A stretch of DNA of 64,000 nucleotides from Cellulosilyticum sp. I15G10I2 (GCF_900095725.1 NZ_FMMP01000006.1:558001-622000); one strand, 5' to 3'; numbered from the stretch's first letter, positions 45,835 through 54,606 are shown. Made by a program: numbers and translations. The notes: a model not told the origin generated them from the sequence alone.

Positions 45835-45866
45835 GAGGCAAATCCATCTGATTTGCTTCTTTTTTA
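45835..45866 (+). terminator. intrinsic terminator after gpsA
   Basis: A 10-bp stem (GAGGCAAATC with GATTTGCTTC, one G-T pair), five-base loop and T6. It separates the der-plsY-gpsA unit from spoIVA. Confidence 0.85.
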
Positions 45867-45899
45867 TTAAAGTGATAGTGTTAAACTTAAGTAAAAACA

Positions 45900-45958
45900 A
45901 CATATATTTAGTACTATATATTGCTAGACAAACATATATTTTAATGTACCCATACATT
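45900..45958 (+). promoter_or_regulatory. spoIVA upstream region, sigma-E-like elements
   Basis: CATACATT at 45951-45958 matches the sigma-E -10 consensus CATACANT, but no -35 at the right distance is convincing. ACATATATTT occurs twice (45900-45909 and 45932-45941), 32 bases apart, each containing another CATAnnnT. spoIVA is sigma-E controlled in Bacillus. Confidence 0.4.
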
Positions 45959-45982
45959 TTAAATATAAGGAGGTATCTTTTG

Positions 45983-47461
45983 ATGGAATATTATGATATA
46001 TATAGGGATATTTCAGAAAGGACAAATGGCGATATATACATAGGAATAGTAGGTCCAGTAAGAACAGGTAAATCTACATTTGTAAAAAGATTTATGGAAA
46101 CGCTGGTTATACCTAATATTAAAAATGATTACAGTAAAGAAAGAACTCAGGATGAACTACCTCAAAGCGGAGATGGAAAAATGATTACTACAACAGAGCC
46201 TAAATTTATTCCCAATGAGGCCATTGGTATTACTATAGGGGGAGATTTTGAGGTTAAGGTAAGAATGATTGACTGTGTAGGTTATATGGTACCAGAAGCA
46301 GAAGGACATTTATATAATAATGTGCCTAGAATGGTAAAAACACCGTGGTTTGAAGAAGAAATACCTTTTGCACAAGCTGCGGAAATTGGAACAAAGAAAG
46401 TTATAACTGATCACTCAACAATAGGCATTGTTGTTACAACAGATGGAAGTATTACAGAAATTTCGAGAAATAGTTACATAGAAGCAGAACAACGTGCTAT
46501 TCGAGAACTTAAAAAGCTAGGAAAACCATTTATTGTAGTCTATAATACAAAAAAGCCATTTGATGCAGAAACAGTAGAAGCATCAAATATGCTTTCTAGG
46601 GAGTACGATGTTCCTGTTGTGCCTATGGATATTGCACAGATGAAATCAGAAGATATTCATCAACTGCTAGAGAAAATACTTTATGAATTTCCACTTAATG
46701 AGATTCAATTTATGCTTCCTAAATGGGTAGAGACTTTGGATAATGAACATTGGGTTAAAAAAGCATGGATAGACTATATTCAAGAATTTATTTTTCCTCT
46801 AGAGAATATAAGGCAAATTAGAGAAGCAGTAGATCAATTTAGAGACATGGATTTTATCAAAAATGTTTACTTAGAAAAAATTCAACTTGGTGAAGGTGTT
46901 GTTAAAGTAGATGTTAATACAACAGATGACCTTTTCTATCAAGTGCTTTCAGAAACAACAGGAATGGAAATTCATGGAGATCATGAGTTGATGATTCTTA
47001 TTAAGGAGCTTGCAAGTACTAAGAAAGAATATGATAAAGTAGCCTATGCAATGAATGAAGTTAAAGAGAAAGGGTATGGCGTTGTCAGTCCTATTTTTGA
47101 AGAGCTTACATTAGAGGATCCAGAAATAGTTAAACAAGGTAATAAGTTTGGTGTGAAATTAAGAGCAAGTGCACCAAGTTATCATATTATTAGAGCTAAT
47201 ATTCAAACTGAAGTTTCACCTATTGTTGGGACAGAAAAGCAAAGTGAAGACCTAATCAACTACCTTTTAAGTGAGTTTGAAACAGATCCGGGGAAAATTT
47301 GGCAATCTAATATTTTTGGCAAATCTCTTCATGAACTAGTTAATGAAGGGTTGCAAAATAAGCTTTATAGAATGCCAGAAGATGCACAGCAAAAACTTCA
47401 GGAAACGTTGCAAAAAATTATCAATGAAGGCAATGGCGGGCTTATTTGTATTTTACTTTAA
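45983..47461 (+). CDS. spoIVA: spore coat morphogenetic ATPase SpoIVA
   Basis: Mother-cell ATPase that polymerises on the forespore outer membrane and forms the base of the coat. From ATG 45983 the protein has 492 residues, the family length, beginning MEYYDIYRDISERTNGDIYIG. The P-loop GPVRTGKST is at 24-32. The C-terminus NEGNGGLICILL is the conserved membrane-targeting end. AAGGAGG lies nine bases before ATG; TTG 45980 is possible. The longer open frame to 45872 covers the regulatory region. Confidence 0.96.
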   Translation: MEYYDIYRDISERTNGDIYIGIVGPVRTGKSTFVKRFMETLVIPNIKNDYSKERTQDELPQSGDGKMITTTEPKFIPNEAIGITIGGDFEVKVRMIDCVGYMVPEAEGHLYNNVPRMVKTPWFEEEIPFAQAAEIGTKKVITDHSTIGIVVTTDGSITEISRNSYIEAEQRAIRELKKLGKPFIVVYNTKKPFDAETVEASNMLSREYDVPVVPMDIAQMKSEDIHQLLEKILYEFPLNEIQFMLPKWVETLDNEHWVKKAWIDYIQEFIFPLENIRQIREAVDQFRDMDFIKNVYLEKIQLGEGVVKVDVNTTDDLFYQVLSETTGMEIHGDHELMILIKELASTKKEYDKVAYAMNEVKEKGYGVVSPIFEELTLEDPEIVKQGNKFGVKLRASAPSYHIIRANIQTEVSPIVGTEKQSEDLINYLLSEFETDPGKIWQSNIFGKSLHELVNEGLQNKLYRMPEDAQQKLQETLQKIINEGNGGLICILL

Positions 47462-47486
47462 AAGGCACATTTGTGCCTTTTTTATT
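47461..47486 (+). terminator. intrinsic terminator after spoIVA
   Basis: AAAGGCAC pairs with GTGCCTTT around ATTT and is followed by a T-rich tract. Confidence 0.85.
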
Positions 47487-47534
47487 TTTAAGAAAGTATA
47501 GGATAGATTGCGGTAAGCTATACTTTCTTAAAAA
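47485..47534. repeat. 17-base inverted repeat after spoIVA
   Basis: Perfect 17-base arms (47485-47501 and 47518-47534; core AAGAAAGTATAG / CTATACTTTCTT) enclose a 16-base loop. No T tract follows on either strand, so it does not look like a second terminator. Possible operator or RNA-stability element. Confidence 0.6.
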
Positions 47535-47635
47535 TAGAAGCGCTCATAAATGATTTTGTGCTTTCTAAGTATTGCAAGATTTACTATTCCATTATATCAT
47601 GATAAGTATTAGAGGATATGATTGGAAGTGAACAA

Positions 47636-49336
47636 ATGAATAACAACTTAAAGCAGCATAAAACAATCGATTTGCATTCTACTAAAAGACAACGTTCTTC
47701 TAAAAGTAATAAGTTAGAGTATTTCAATCCCTATACAAGAGAATCTGAGTATCCTGCAACACAAAGTGCATACACTCCAATGGTTTCTCCAGAAGTTAGA
47801 AAAAAACAGATTAAAGAGAATAATAAGTTATCAAAACGTGATATTCGTAAAAACAAACGTAAAGATAAATTGCGTTTTAGTGTTAAAATTGTCTTAGCTA
47901 TGTTTATTACAGTAACTACGGTTTGGGGGGCTATTAGTATTAAAGATATGTTAACTTACCCAAAGGTATCCTATCAAATTGTAAAAACAGGCAGTATAGA
48001 TAATTCGAAAGCATTTGAAGGAATCATTATTAGAGAGGAGAAAGTATACTATAGCGAAAAAGAAGGTATGATGAAGACAATAATAGCTGAAGGAGAAAAA
48101 GTTAAAAAAAATGGAGAAGTATGTGTTTTAATTAATGATCCTTCGCTGCAGCAAGCTTTAGAAGAGAAGAGTAAAATAAGTCATGAGCTTTATAACGCAG
48201 CAAATAAACGAGAAAAGTTTTCATATTATCAGGATGACCTTTACCAAATAGATTCAAGTATTAAAAATACAATTAATACTTTTTATAGTGAAAGATATAA
48301 AGATACGACAGAATATATTTATTCAATAAGAAATGAATTAGAAAATAACGTAAGTAAACGGACGAAGTTATATGTTAACGAGCAAAATACTTTAGGGGAG
48401 ACTGTTGGACAAAAATTAACAACTTTGAATGCCGAAGTAAGTCAGATGCAGTATGCTAATAAAACAGAAAAATCAGGCATAGTTTCTTATGGTATAGATG
48501 GCGCAGAAGAACGTCTTACGCCACAAGTTATTGACACTATGAGTTATAGTATGTTTAAGGATATAAGACAAGAGAGTCATCAAAATCTTGGAAATAACAC
48601 ATACATCTCAAAAGGAATGCCCCTTTATAGAATTATATCAGATGATAGATGGTATATAGTAACTTATATTGATCTTGAAGAAGGAGACGCTTATAAAGAA
48701 AGACAAAACTATGTATTGAATTTTGAGACAGGAAATCGTATCCAGATTACTTTTAAATTAGAAAAGAAAATAATAGAAGATAATAAGATCAAACTGGTTT
48801 TTGAAACAAATGAGCAAATGGATCGGTTTTTGAATTTAAGAATTCTTGATTTTAGTATTGGCAATAGAAATGAAGAAGGGCTAAAAATACCACTGCAGGC
48901 TATTGTAGAACAAAATATGTTAAAAATACCATCTGAATATAAAATAGAGAAAGATGGACAACTCGGTGTATACCGTAAAAATAGTGACATAACTGAGTTT
49001 GTAAAAATAATTCCTCAGTATGAAAAAAATGATGAGATTTATATTTTACAAGAAGTAGGCGTAAGAGATGCTATTAACATCAATGATATTTTATATCATC
49101 CAACCACTCAAGCAACGCTAAAATTAGGCGATATCTACACAAAAGAGGGGGTATATGTTATTAATGGTAAGCTTGCGCAGTTTAAGGCAATAGATGTGTA
49201 TTTGCGGAATAATGAATATGCACTTATTAAGTATACTGCAAATAATGAATTAAAAGAATTAGACAAGATTATATCTAATCCAAAAAGTATAAAAAGAGAT
49301 CAACTTTTACAACATATGAATATACAGAATGAATAG
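47636..49336 (+). CDS. HlyD-like membrane fusion protein of unknown function
   Basis: A 566-residue protein. About 80 basic, cytoplasmic N-terminal residues lead to one membrane segment (about 80-100) and a long extracytoplasmic part with a lipoyl/barrel-sandwich pattern (GIIIREEKVYYSEKEGMMKTI, then GEKVKKNGEVCVL) as in HlyD/RND adaptors, and a coiled middle. No transporter gene is adjacent. ATG 47636 is chosen for GGAAGTG upstream; ATG 47618 would add six residues. It sits 12 bases before the yggS-sepF-divIVA operon, suggesting an envelope or division role, which is inference only. Confidence 0.75.
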   Translation: MNNNLKQHKTIDLHSTKRQRSSKSNKLEYFNPYTRESEYPATQSAYTPMVSPEVRKKQIKENNKLSKRDIRKNKRKDKLRFSVKIVLAMFITVTTVWGAISIKDMLTYPKVSYQIVKTGSIDNSKAFEGIIIREEKVYYSEKEGMMKTIIAEGEKVKKNGEVCVLINDPSLQQALEEKSKISHELYNAANKREKFSYYQDDLYQIDSSIKNTINTFYSERYKDTTEYIYSIRNELENNVSKRTKLYVNEQNTLGETVGQKLTTLNAEVSQMQYANKTEKSGIVSYGIDGAEERLTPQVIDTMSYSMFKDIRQESHQNLGNNTYISKGMPLYRIISDDRWYIVTYIDLEEGDAYKERQNYVLNFETGNRIQITFKLEKKIIEDNKIKLVFETNEQMDRFLNLRILDFSIGNRNEEGLKIPLQAIVEQNMLKIPSEYKIEKDGQLGVYRKNSDITEFVKIIPQYEKNDEIYILQEVGVRDAININDILYHPTTQATLKLGDIYTKEGVYVINGKLAQFKAIDVYLRNNEYALIKYTANNELKELDKIISNPKSIKRDQLLQHMNIQNE

Positions 49337-49348
49337 AAGGTGAAAAAA

Positions 49349-50047
49349 TTGATAAAAGAAAACCTGGAAAAGATAAGAGAAAGTATAGGTAAAGTTTCTC
49401 AAAAGGTAAATAGAAGTATAAATGATATTACCCTAATTGCAGTCTCGAAAACTTATCCCGTTTCAGATATTGAACAAGCAATTGCATTAGGATGTAGAGA
49501 TTTTGGAGAAAATAGAGTACAAGAATTAATAGATAAAATAGATAAAGTTGATACACCTGTAAATTGGCATCTTATAGGGAATCTTCAAACGAATAAGGTA
49601 AAATATCTAATTGGCAAAACGAAGCTTATTCATTCAGTAGATAGTATAAAGCTAGTACAGGAAATACAAAAGCAGTCAATCAAGAAAGGTATTTTAACTG
49701 ATGTATTGTTAGAAGTTAATGTAGGTCGAGAAACTTCCAAACATGGTATTTTAATAGAAGAGACGATGGAATATGTTAAGCAGATATCAGGACTTTCCCA
49801 TGTTAGGATGAAAGGTCTTATGACGGTGGCTCCTTATGTAGAAAATCCTGAAGAAAATAGACAAATCTTTAGACAACTTTATGATTTATCGGTTGACATC
49901 CAAAAACAAAAGCTTAATAATATAAGTACAGGAGTATTATCCATGGGAATGAGTAATGACTATGAGATAGCTATTGAAGAAGGCGCTACGATGATTAGAG
50001 TAGGCACAAATATTTTTGGCGACAGAAACTATACTTATAGTAAATAA
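49349..50047 (+). CDS. ylmE: PLP homeostasis protein YggS/YlmE
   Basis: Pyridoxal-5'-phosphate-binding protein of alanine-racemase fold without known enzymatic activity, involved in PLP and amino-acid homeostasis. The 232 residues include the cofactor lysine in LIAVSKTYP, GENRVQEL, NWHLIGNLQTNK and the C-terminal SMGMSNDYEIAIEEGATMIRVGTNIFG. The start is TTG 49349, five bases after AAGGTGA; GTG 49340 overlaps that site. It belongs to the standard ylmE-sepF-ylmH-divIVA string. Confidence 0.94.
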   Translation: MIKENLEKIRESIGKVSQKVNRSINDITLIAVSKTYPVSDIEQAIALGCRDFGENRVQELIDKIDKVDTPVNWHLIGNLQTNKVKYLIGKTKLIHSVDSIKLVQEIQKQSIKKGILTDVLLEVNVGRETSKHGILIEETMEYVKQISGLSHVRMKGLMTVAPYVENPEENRQIFRQLYDLSVDIQKQKLNNISTGVLSMGMSNDYEIAIEEGATMIRVGTNIFGDRNYTYSK

Positions 50048-50061
50048 TAAGGAGGAGATTT

Positions 50062-50499
50062 ATGAGTTCTTTTATGTCAAAACTTAGAAATATATTTTCA
50101 CCACAAGATGAATATGATGATGACGAATTGGAGGACATGCCAAGGGAAAGTGAACCTATTAATAGAAATATAGGTCATACTCCCCCTATATCTCCAGCAA
50201 AAGTGGTTTCAATTAATCAGTCAAATAAAATGGAGATTCTTAATTTTACGATGCTTAGTTACGATATGACGGGAGAAATATGCTCCTATATTAAAGCTAA
50301 AAAGCCTATTATTGTAAATATGGAGAAAATTGATCAACATGAAATGCAAAGAGCAGTTGATTATTTAACAGGAGCAAGTTGTGCCTTAAATGGTTCAGTA
50401 GAAAAAATTACTGAGAATATATTTATCTTTGCACCTGAACATATTCATATTAATCCAGAGAAACTTAAACAAAAAAATATATTTCAGCCAATAGTGTAG
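50062..50499 (+). CDS. sepF: cell-division protein SepF
   Basis: FtsZ-binding protein that bundles filaments and anchors them to the membrane. The 145 residues have an N-terminal amphipathic helix (MSSFMSKLRNIFSP), an acidic linker and a C-terminal SepF domain (about 60-145, KPIIVNMEKIDQHEMQRAVDYLTGA). GGAGGAG precedes the ATG. FtsA is usually dispensable where SepF is present; no ftsA is seen beside ftsZ here. Confidence 0.95.
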   Translation: MSSFMSKLRNIFSPQDEYDDDELEDMPRESEPINRNIGHTPPISPAKVVSINQSNKMEILNFTMLSYDMTGEICSYIKAKKPIIVNMEKIDQHEMQRAVDYLTGASCALNGSVEKITENIFIFAPEHIHINPEKLKQKNIFQPIV

Positions 50500-50514
50500 T
50501 TAGAAAGTGAGTTT

Positions 50515-51300
50515 ATGAAAAAACCGTTACATGAGATTAAGGATCCCAAAGAAAAACTATTTATTAACATCCTTTTAGAGTATTCACGTAAAAGAGAAGT
50601 TCAGAAAAGAGCTTTTTTTACTGAATTTTATAATGTAGAATGGATGAAACAGGTTATTCAAAAACATGTAGGGCTAACCAATATGTTTGCGTATCAATTT
50701 TTTGGAGGATATGAGCATGCCGAAAGGCAGGTTTTGGGTTTTTTTCCAACATATGATACAAATTTTGTATTTCCTATTGGGTGTTTGAAGATTATAGTAA
50801 AAACAGGTATCGGTAAGGCTCTATCACATCGTGATTTTTTAGGTGCTTTACTTGGTCTTGGGTTAGAAAGAGATATCATAGGAGATATTATTATTAAACC
50901 TTTTGGAGCTTATTTAATTATTAAGAAAAGTATGATTGACTATATTACTTGTACATTAACAAGTATAGGCAAATATCAGAATATCGAGCTTGTGGAGGTT
51001 AGTTTTTCAGAGTTAGAGTTATCAGTAGGTTCCCCGCAAGTCAAAGAAATTAATACAACTGTTGCATCATTAAGAGTAGATTCTGTAGCATCAGTTGGAT
51101 TTGGAATTTCGAGAACGTCTTGTACGAAACTTATACAAAATGATAAAGCAAAGTGTAATGGTATACTCATCTCGCCACAGCATTTTTTAAAGGAGGGAGA
51201 TATTATTACATTAAGAGGTTATGGAAAAATAAAGTTAAAACAAGTTAATGGAACAACTAAGAAAGATAGGCTGCACATTTGTATTGAAAAGTATATATAA
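50515..51300 (+). CDS. ylmH: S4-domain RNA-binding protein YlmH
   Basis: RNA-binding protein of 261 residues; Bacillus YlmH acts in ribosome-associated quality control on 50S-peptidyl-tRNA. It has an N-terminal domain with FFGGYEHAERQVLGFFP and a C-terminal S4 domain from about 183 (GFGISRTSCTKLIQNDKAKCNG, LKEGDIITLRGYGK). It sits between sepF and divIVA; ylmG, normally between sepF and ylmH in Bacillus, is absent. Confidence 0.93.
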   Translation: MKKPLHEIKDPKEKLFINILLEYSRKREVQKRAFFTEFYNVEWMKQVIQKHVGLTNMFAYQFFGGYEHAERQVLGFFPTYDTNFVFPIGCLKIIVKTGIGKALSHRDFLGALLGLGLERDIIGDIIIKPFGAYLIIKKSMIDYITCTLTSIGKYQNIELVEVSFSELELSVGSPQVKEINTTVASLRVDSVASVGFGISRTSCTKLIQNDKAKCNGILISPQHFLKEGDIITLRGYGKIKLKQVNGTTKKDRLHICIEKYI

Positions 51301-51311
51301 GGGGGATTTAT

Positions 51312-51947
51312 ATGTTATCACCAGTTGATATACAAAATAAAGTATTTAAAAAGAGTAAGATAGGCGGTTATAACGTAGAAGAAGTTAATGATTTTGTCGA
51401 GGAGGTCATTAGATCTTATCAAGAACTTATTAATGAAAATTATGCACTTAAAGATAAAATGAATATACTTAATGAAAGTATTCAATACTACAGAACTATG
51501 GAAGCCACTATACAGAATGTGTTGGTTTTAGCAGATAAAACAGCGCAGGATACCAAGAGTGCTGCCTATGAAAAAGCAGAGCAAATTAAAAAGGATGCAG
51601 AGCAAAGGGCCGAGAAAATGATTTTCTCAGCAGAAGAGCGTGTGAGCAGGATTTTAGAAAAAGGAAGGCAAGAAGCATTTGAACTTGATCAAAATATAGA
51701 GGCAATTAAAAGACAATATAAAGGATATAAAATACAATTCAATCAAATCCTACAAGCTCAACTTGAAATTATTGAAAATAATGAAGACAAGTCTTTGGCT
51801 AAAGAAGATGACCTATTTAAGGAGACACCAACTGTTACTGAGGAAGAAAAAGATCTTTTAACTGGGTTTGAACCGCTCAATTTAGATGAGGATAATAAGT
51901 TTTATACTAAAGAATATATGCCTATTTGTGATGAGGAGTTAGCATGA
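51312..51947 (+). CDS. divIVA: cell-division/polarity protein DivIVA
   Basis: Coiled-coil protein that recognises curved membrane at poles and septa. The 211 residues begin with the DivIVA membrane-binding domain (MLSPVDIQNKVFKKSKIGGYNVEEVNDFVEEV), followed by coiled coil to about residue 160 and an acidic tail. GGGGGA precedes the ATG. The stop overlaps aroB by four bases. Confidence 0.95.
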   Translation: MLSPVDIQNKVFKKSKIGGYNVEEVNDFVEEVIRSYQELINENYALKDKMNILNESIQYYRTMEATIQNVLVLADKTAQDTKSAAYEKAEQIKKDAEQRAEKMIFSAEERVSRILEKGRQEAFELDQNIEAIKRQYKGYKIQFNQILQAQLEIIENNEDKSLAKEDDLFKETPTVTEEEKDLLTGFEPLNLDEDNKFYTKEYMPICDEELA

Positions 51948-53026
51948 AAATATTAAAAGCAGTTAAAAGCAGGCCGTATGACGTTTGTTGTACTGATAAT
52001 TTTGAGGAGCTTAAACAGTCTATCACTACAGTCTGTAAGCCAAGTAGTATTTGTATTATAACAGATAGTCACATAGCACCTATTTATCTTGAGACTGTTA
52101 AAAGCATAGTTGAACAGATTGCGCCAACTTGTGTTCATGTTTTTGAAGCAGGAGAATTATCCAAAAACATATCAGTCATTACACCTATTTTTGATACATT
52201 ACTAGCTCATAAAATAGATAGAAGTTCAGTTATTATTGCGCTTGGGGGAGGTGTTGTAGGGGATATTGCTGGTTTTGCAGCAGCGACCTATATGAGAGGG
52301 ATTCCTTTTATACAAATTCCAACAACTGTTGTTGCACAAAACGATAGCAGTATCGGTGGAAAAGTAGGTGTAGATTATTTAAAATATAAAAATATTGTAG
52401 GCGCATTTCATAATCCATTATTAGTTTATATTAATATTAGAACTTTAGAAACACTGCCTGCAAGAGAACTAATCGGCGGTATGAGTGAAGTCATAAAACA
52501 CGCGCTTATTTATGATGCGAAACTGTTTGAATATTTAGTTGCGCACAAAGATCAAATACTTGCATTAGATAAAAAGATTATTAAAGAGATGACCTTTAGG
52601 TCTTGTAAGGTAAAGTGTGATGTTGTTGAAGCAGATCCAAAGGAATTAGGTGTTAGAAAAATTCTCAATTTTGGACATACCGTTGGACACGCTATAGAAA
52701 CACTCAGCGCATTTAAATATTCTCATGGAGAGTGTGTAGCTTATGGCATAGTTGTCGCAGCTTACATGAGTTATAAAAGACATTTATTAGATTTAAAGCA
52801 AGTAGAGCTCATTATTGAGGTATGTCGTAAGTTTGGACTTTTACAGTCTTTAGATCATTATGCTACAGCTGATATATGGAAGCATATGGCATACGATAAA
52901 AAGAAATCTTATGGTAAGGTATCTTTTATTCTTCTGCAGGATGTTGCACACACAATAATTGTCACAGATGTGAAAGAAGAAGATGTAGAAGAGGCTATGA
53001 AATTTTTAATGAAAACGTGCAGCTAA
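51944..53026 (+). CDS. aroB: 3-dehydroquinate synthase
   Basis: Second step of the shikimate pathway, converting DAHP to 3-dehydroquinate with NAD+ and a metal ion. The 360 residues include the NAD-binding LGGGVVGDIAGFAAATYMRGI region, the NDSSIGGKVGVDY loop, metal ligands in GMSEVIKHALIYD and FGHTVGHAIE. It is translationally coupled to divIVA (ATGA), an uncommon place for an aromatic gene; no other aro gene is in the window. The terminator starts inside its last codons. Confidence 0.96.
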   Translation: MKILKAVKSRPYDVCCTDNFEELKQSITTVCKPSSICIITDSHIAPIYLETVKSIVEQIAPTCVHVFEAGELSKNISVITPIFDTLLAHKIDRSSVIIALGGGVVGDIAGFAAATYMRGIPFIQIPTTVVAQNDSSIGGKVGVDYLKYKNIVGAFHNPLLVYINIRTLETLPARELIGGMSEVIKHALIYDAKLFEYLVAHKDQILALDKKIIKEMTFRSCKVKCDVVEADPKELGVRKILNFGHTVGHAIETLSAFKYSHGECVAYGIVVAAYMSYKRHLLDLKQVELIIEVCRKFGLLQSLDHYATADIWKHMAYDKKKSYGKVSFILLQDVAHTIIVTDVKEEDVEEAMKFLMKTCS

Positions 53027-53038
53027 GCACGTTTTTTC
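53012..53038 (+). terminator. intrinsic terminator overlapping the aroB end
   Basis: AAAACGTGC pairs with GCACGTTTT around AGCTAA, which includes the aroB stop codon, followed by more T. Confidence 0.85.
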
Positions 53039-53070
53039 TTAGTCATTTTATTAATTGAAGGGAGTAAAAT

Positions 53071-53547
53071 ATGACGATTATAACATTATTAATCATAAGC
53101 GGCTTGGTTATTTTGGATCAACTATCAAAACTATGGGCAGTTGCTGCACTTGGACAAGGAAGGGATATTTTGCTATGGAAAAATATATTTCATTTAACGT
53201 ATATAGAAAATAGAGGTGCAGCGTTTGGAATGCTTCAAGGAAAGCAATGGTTTCTTATTAGTATGACTATTTTAGTACTTATTGCTATCATTATTTACTT
53301 TAGAAAAATTCCATCTACACCCTCAGGAAAATGGATGAAGCTTTCATTTGTACTCATAATAAGTGGGGCAATCGGTAATCTTATAGATAGAATATCTCTT
53401 AGTTATGTAAGAGATTTCTTATACTTTAGATTGATCGATTTTCCAGTATTTAATGTGGCTGATATTTTTGTTGTAGTAGGAGTCGGGATTTTGCTTGTAG
53501 TTATTATTTTTGGAGAAATTGATACGCCCCAGGGTGCAGAGGAATAA
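53071..53547 (+). CDS. lspA: lipoprotein signal peptidase (signal peptidase II)
   Basis: Membrane aspartyl protease that cleaves prolipoproteins after lipidation. The 158 residues have four membrane segments, the conserved NRGAAFGML, and the two catalytic aspartates in GNLIDRI and FNVADIFVVVG. AGGGAG lies before the ATG. rluD follows after four bases, the usual lspA-rluD pair. Confidence 0.97.
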   Translation: MTIITLLIISGLVILDQLSKLWAVAALGQGRDILLWKNIFHLTYIENRGAAFGMLQGKQWFLISMTILVLIAIIIYFRKIPSTPSGKWMKLSFVLIISGAIGNLIDRISLSYVRDFLYFRLIDFPVFNVADIFVVVGVGILLVVIIFGEIDTPQGAEE

Positions 53548-53551
53548 GATT

Positions 53552-54466
53552 ATGGCAGAACAAATTAATATTGTTAGTACAGATCAAGAAGGTATTAGAC
53601 TAGATAAATACCTCGCGGAAAAATTACAAGATTATACAAGATCATTTCTACAAAAATTAATAGATGAAAAACATGTGACTGTAAATAATAAATATGAAAG
53701 CAGTAAATATAAAATTAAGATTAATGATAGTATCCTAGTTGAAGTTCCAGATCCTATAGAGGTTAATATTGTTGCTGAGCCTATTCCTATAGATATTGTC
53801 TATGAAGATAAAGATATTATTATTATTAACAAACCACAAGATATGGTTGTTCATCCTGCTCCAGGCAACTATAGAGGGACATTAGTAAATGCTTTGTTAT
53901 ATCATTGCAAAGATAATTTGTCCGGAATTAATGGTGAGATTAGGCCGGGTATTGTACATCGAATAGATAAAGATACTTCTGGGTTGCTGATGATTGCAAA
54001 AAATGATAAAGCGCATCTGAAACTATCAACACTCCTAAAGGAACATGACATTTCAAGGAAATATCATGCTATTGTTTATGGGGTCTTTAAAGAGATGGAA
54101 GGTATTGTAGAAGCGCCTATAGGGAGATCTCATCAGGATAGAAAAAAAATGGCAATAACAGATGGCGGAAGGTATGCAAAGACCCATTATAAAGTACTAG
54201 AGACTTATAAAAATTTTAGTTATATTGAGCTTACCTTATATACAGGAAGAACGCATCAAATAAGAGTTCATATGAAACATATAGGACATCCACTACTTGG
54301 AGATCCTGTTTATGGACCACAAAAACTTGCATTTGGCATAGATATGCAAATGCTGCATGCGAAAACATTAGGATTTGTTCATCCAAGTATAGGGAAATAT
54401 ATGGAGTTTGATAGCGACTTACCGCAATATTTTACAATAATGATTGACAAACTTAGAAAAACATGA
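53552..54466 (+). CDS. rluD: 23S rRNA/tRNA pseudouridine synthase RluD family
   Basis: RluA-family pseudouridine synthase. From ATG 53552 it has 304 residues: an S4 domain at about 14-75, then the catalytic motif HRIDKDTSG with Asp139, and TGRTHQIRVHMKHIGHPLLGD. The open frame to 53510 overlaps lspA and is rejected; AGAGGA precedes the chosen ATG. The exact uridine target cannot be read from sequence. A promoter for the pyr leader lies in its last codons. Confidence 0.93.
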   Translation: MAEQINIVSTDQEGIRLDKYLAEKLQDYTRSFLQKLIDEKHVTVNNKYESSKYKIKINDSILVEVPDPIEVNIVAEPIPIDIVYEDKDIIIINKPQDMVVHPAPGNYRGTLVNALLYHCKDNLSGINGEIRPGIVHRIDKDTSGLLMIAKNDKAHLKLSTLLKEHDISRKYHAIVYGVFKEMEGIVEAPIGRSHQDRKKMAITDGGRYAKTHYKVLETYKNFSYIELTLYTGRTHQIRVHMKHIGHPLLGDPVYGPQKLAFGIDMQMLHAKTLGFVHPSIGKYMEFDSDLPQYFTIMIDKLRKT

Positions 54467-54472
54467 GAAAAT
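54444..54472 (+). promoter_or_regulatory. possible pyrR promoter
   Basis: TTGACA at 54444-54449 and GAAAAT at 54467-54472 are 17 bases apart. The -10 is weak (four of six), but the predicted start lies about 19 bases before the PyrR site, as expected for this leader type. Confidence 0.45.
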
Positions 54473-54484
54473 AAATCAAATTTG

Positions 54485-54606
54485 AATCCTTTAAAATAGT
54501 CCGAGAGGCTAATAAGGTGTACAATAACGAAATAATGATGCATGCACATGCGTGTATATTGTATATCTAGAAAGGCTTCTTATTGACTTAAGAAGCCTTT
54601 TTTATT
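54485..54606 (+). promoter_or_regulatory. PyrR-binding attenuator leader
   Basis: The segment AGTCCGAGAGGCTAATAAGG (54498-54517) matches the PyrR recognition sequence ARUCCNGNGAGGYU and sits in a hairpin closed by CCTT (54488-54491) and AAGG (54514-54517). Downstream GTACAATA and TATTGTAT can pair as part of an antiterminator, followed by a terminator at 54571-54606. With high UMP, PyrR would favour termination before pyrR-pyrP. Confidence 0.88.
54571..54606 (+). terminator. regulated terminator of the pyr leader
   Basis: A 12-bp perfect stem (AAAGGCTTCTTA and complement) with loop TTGACT followed by T tract, 33 bases before the pyrR start. Confidence 0.9.

Noticed and set aside
45872-45982. 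37-codon extension of spoIVA
   Set aside because: The family starts at the MEYYDIY position, AAGGAGG precedes ATG 45983, and the extension covers the regulatory region.
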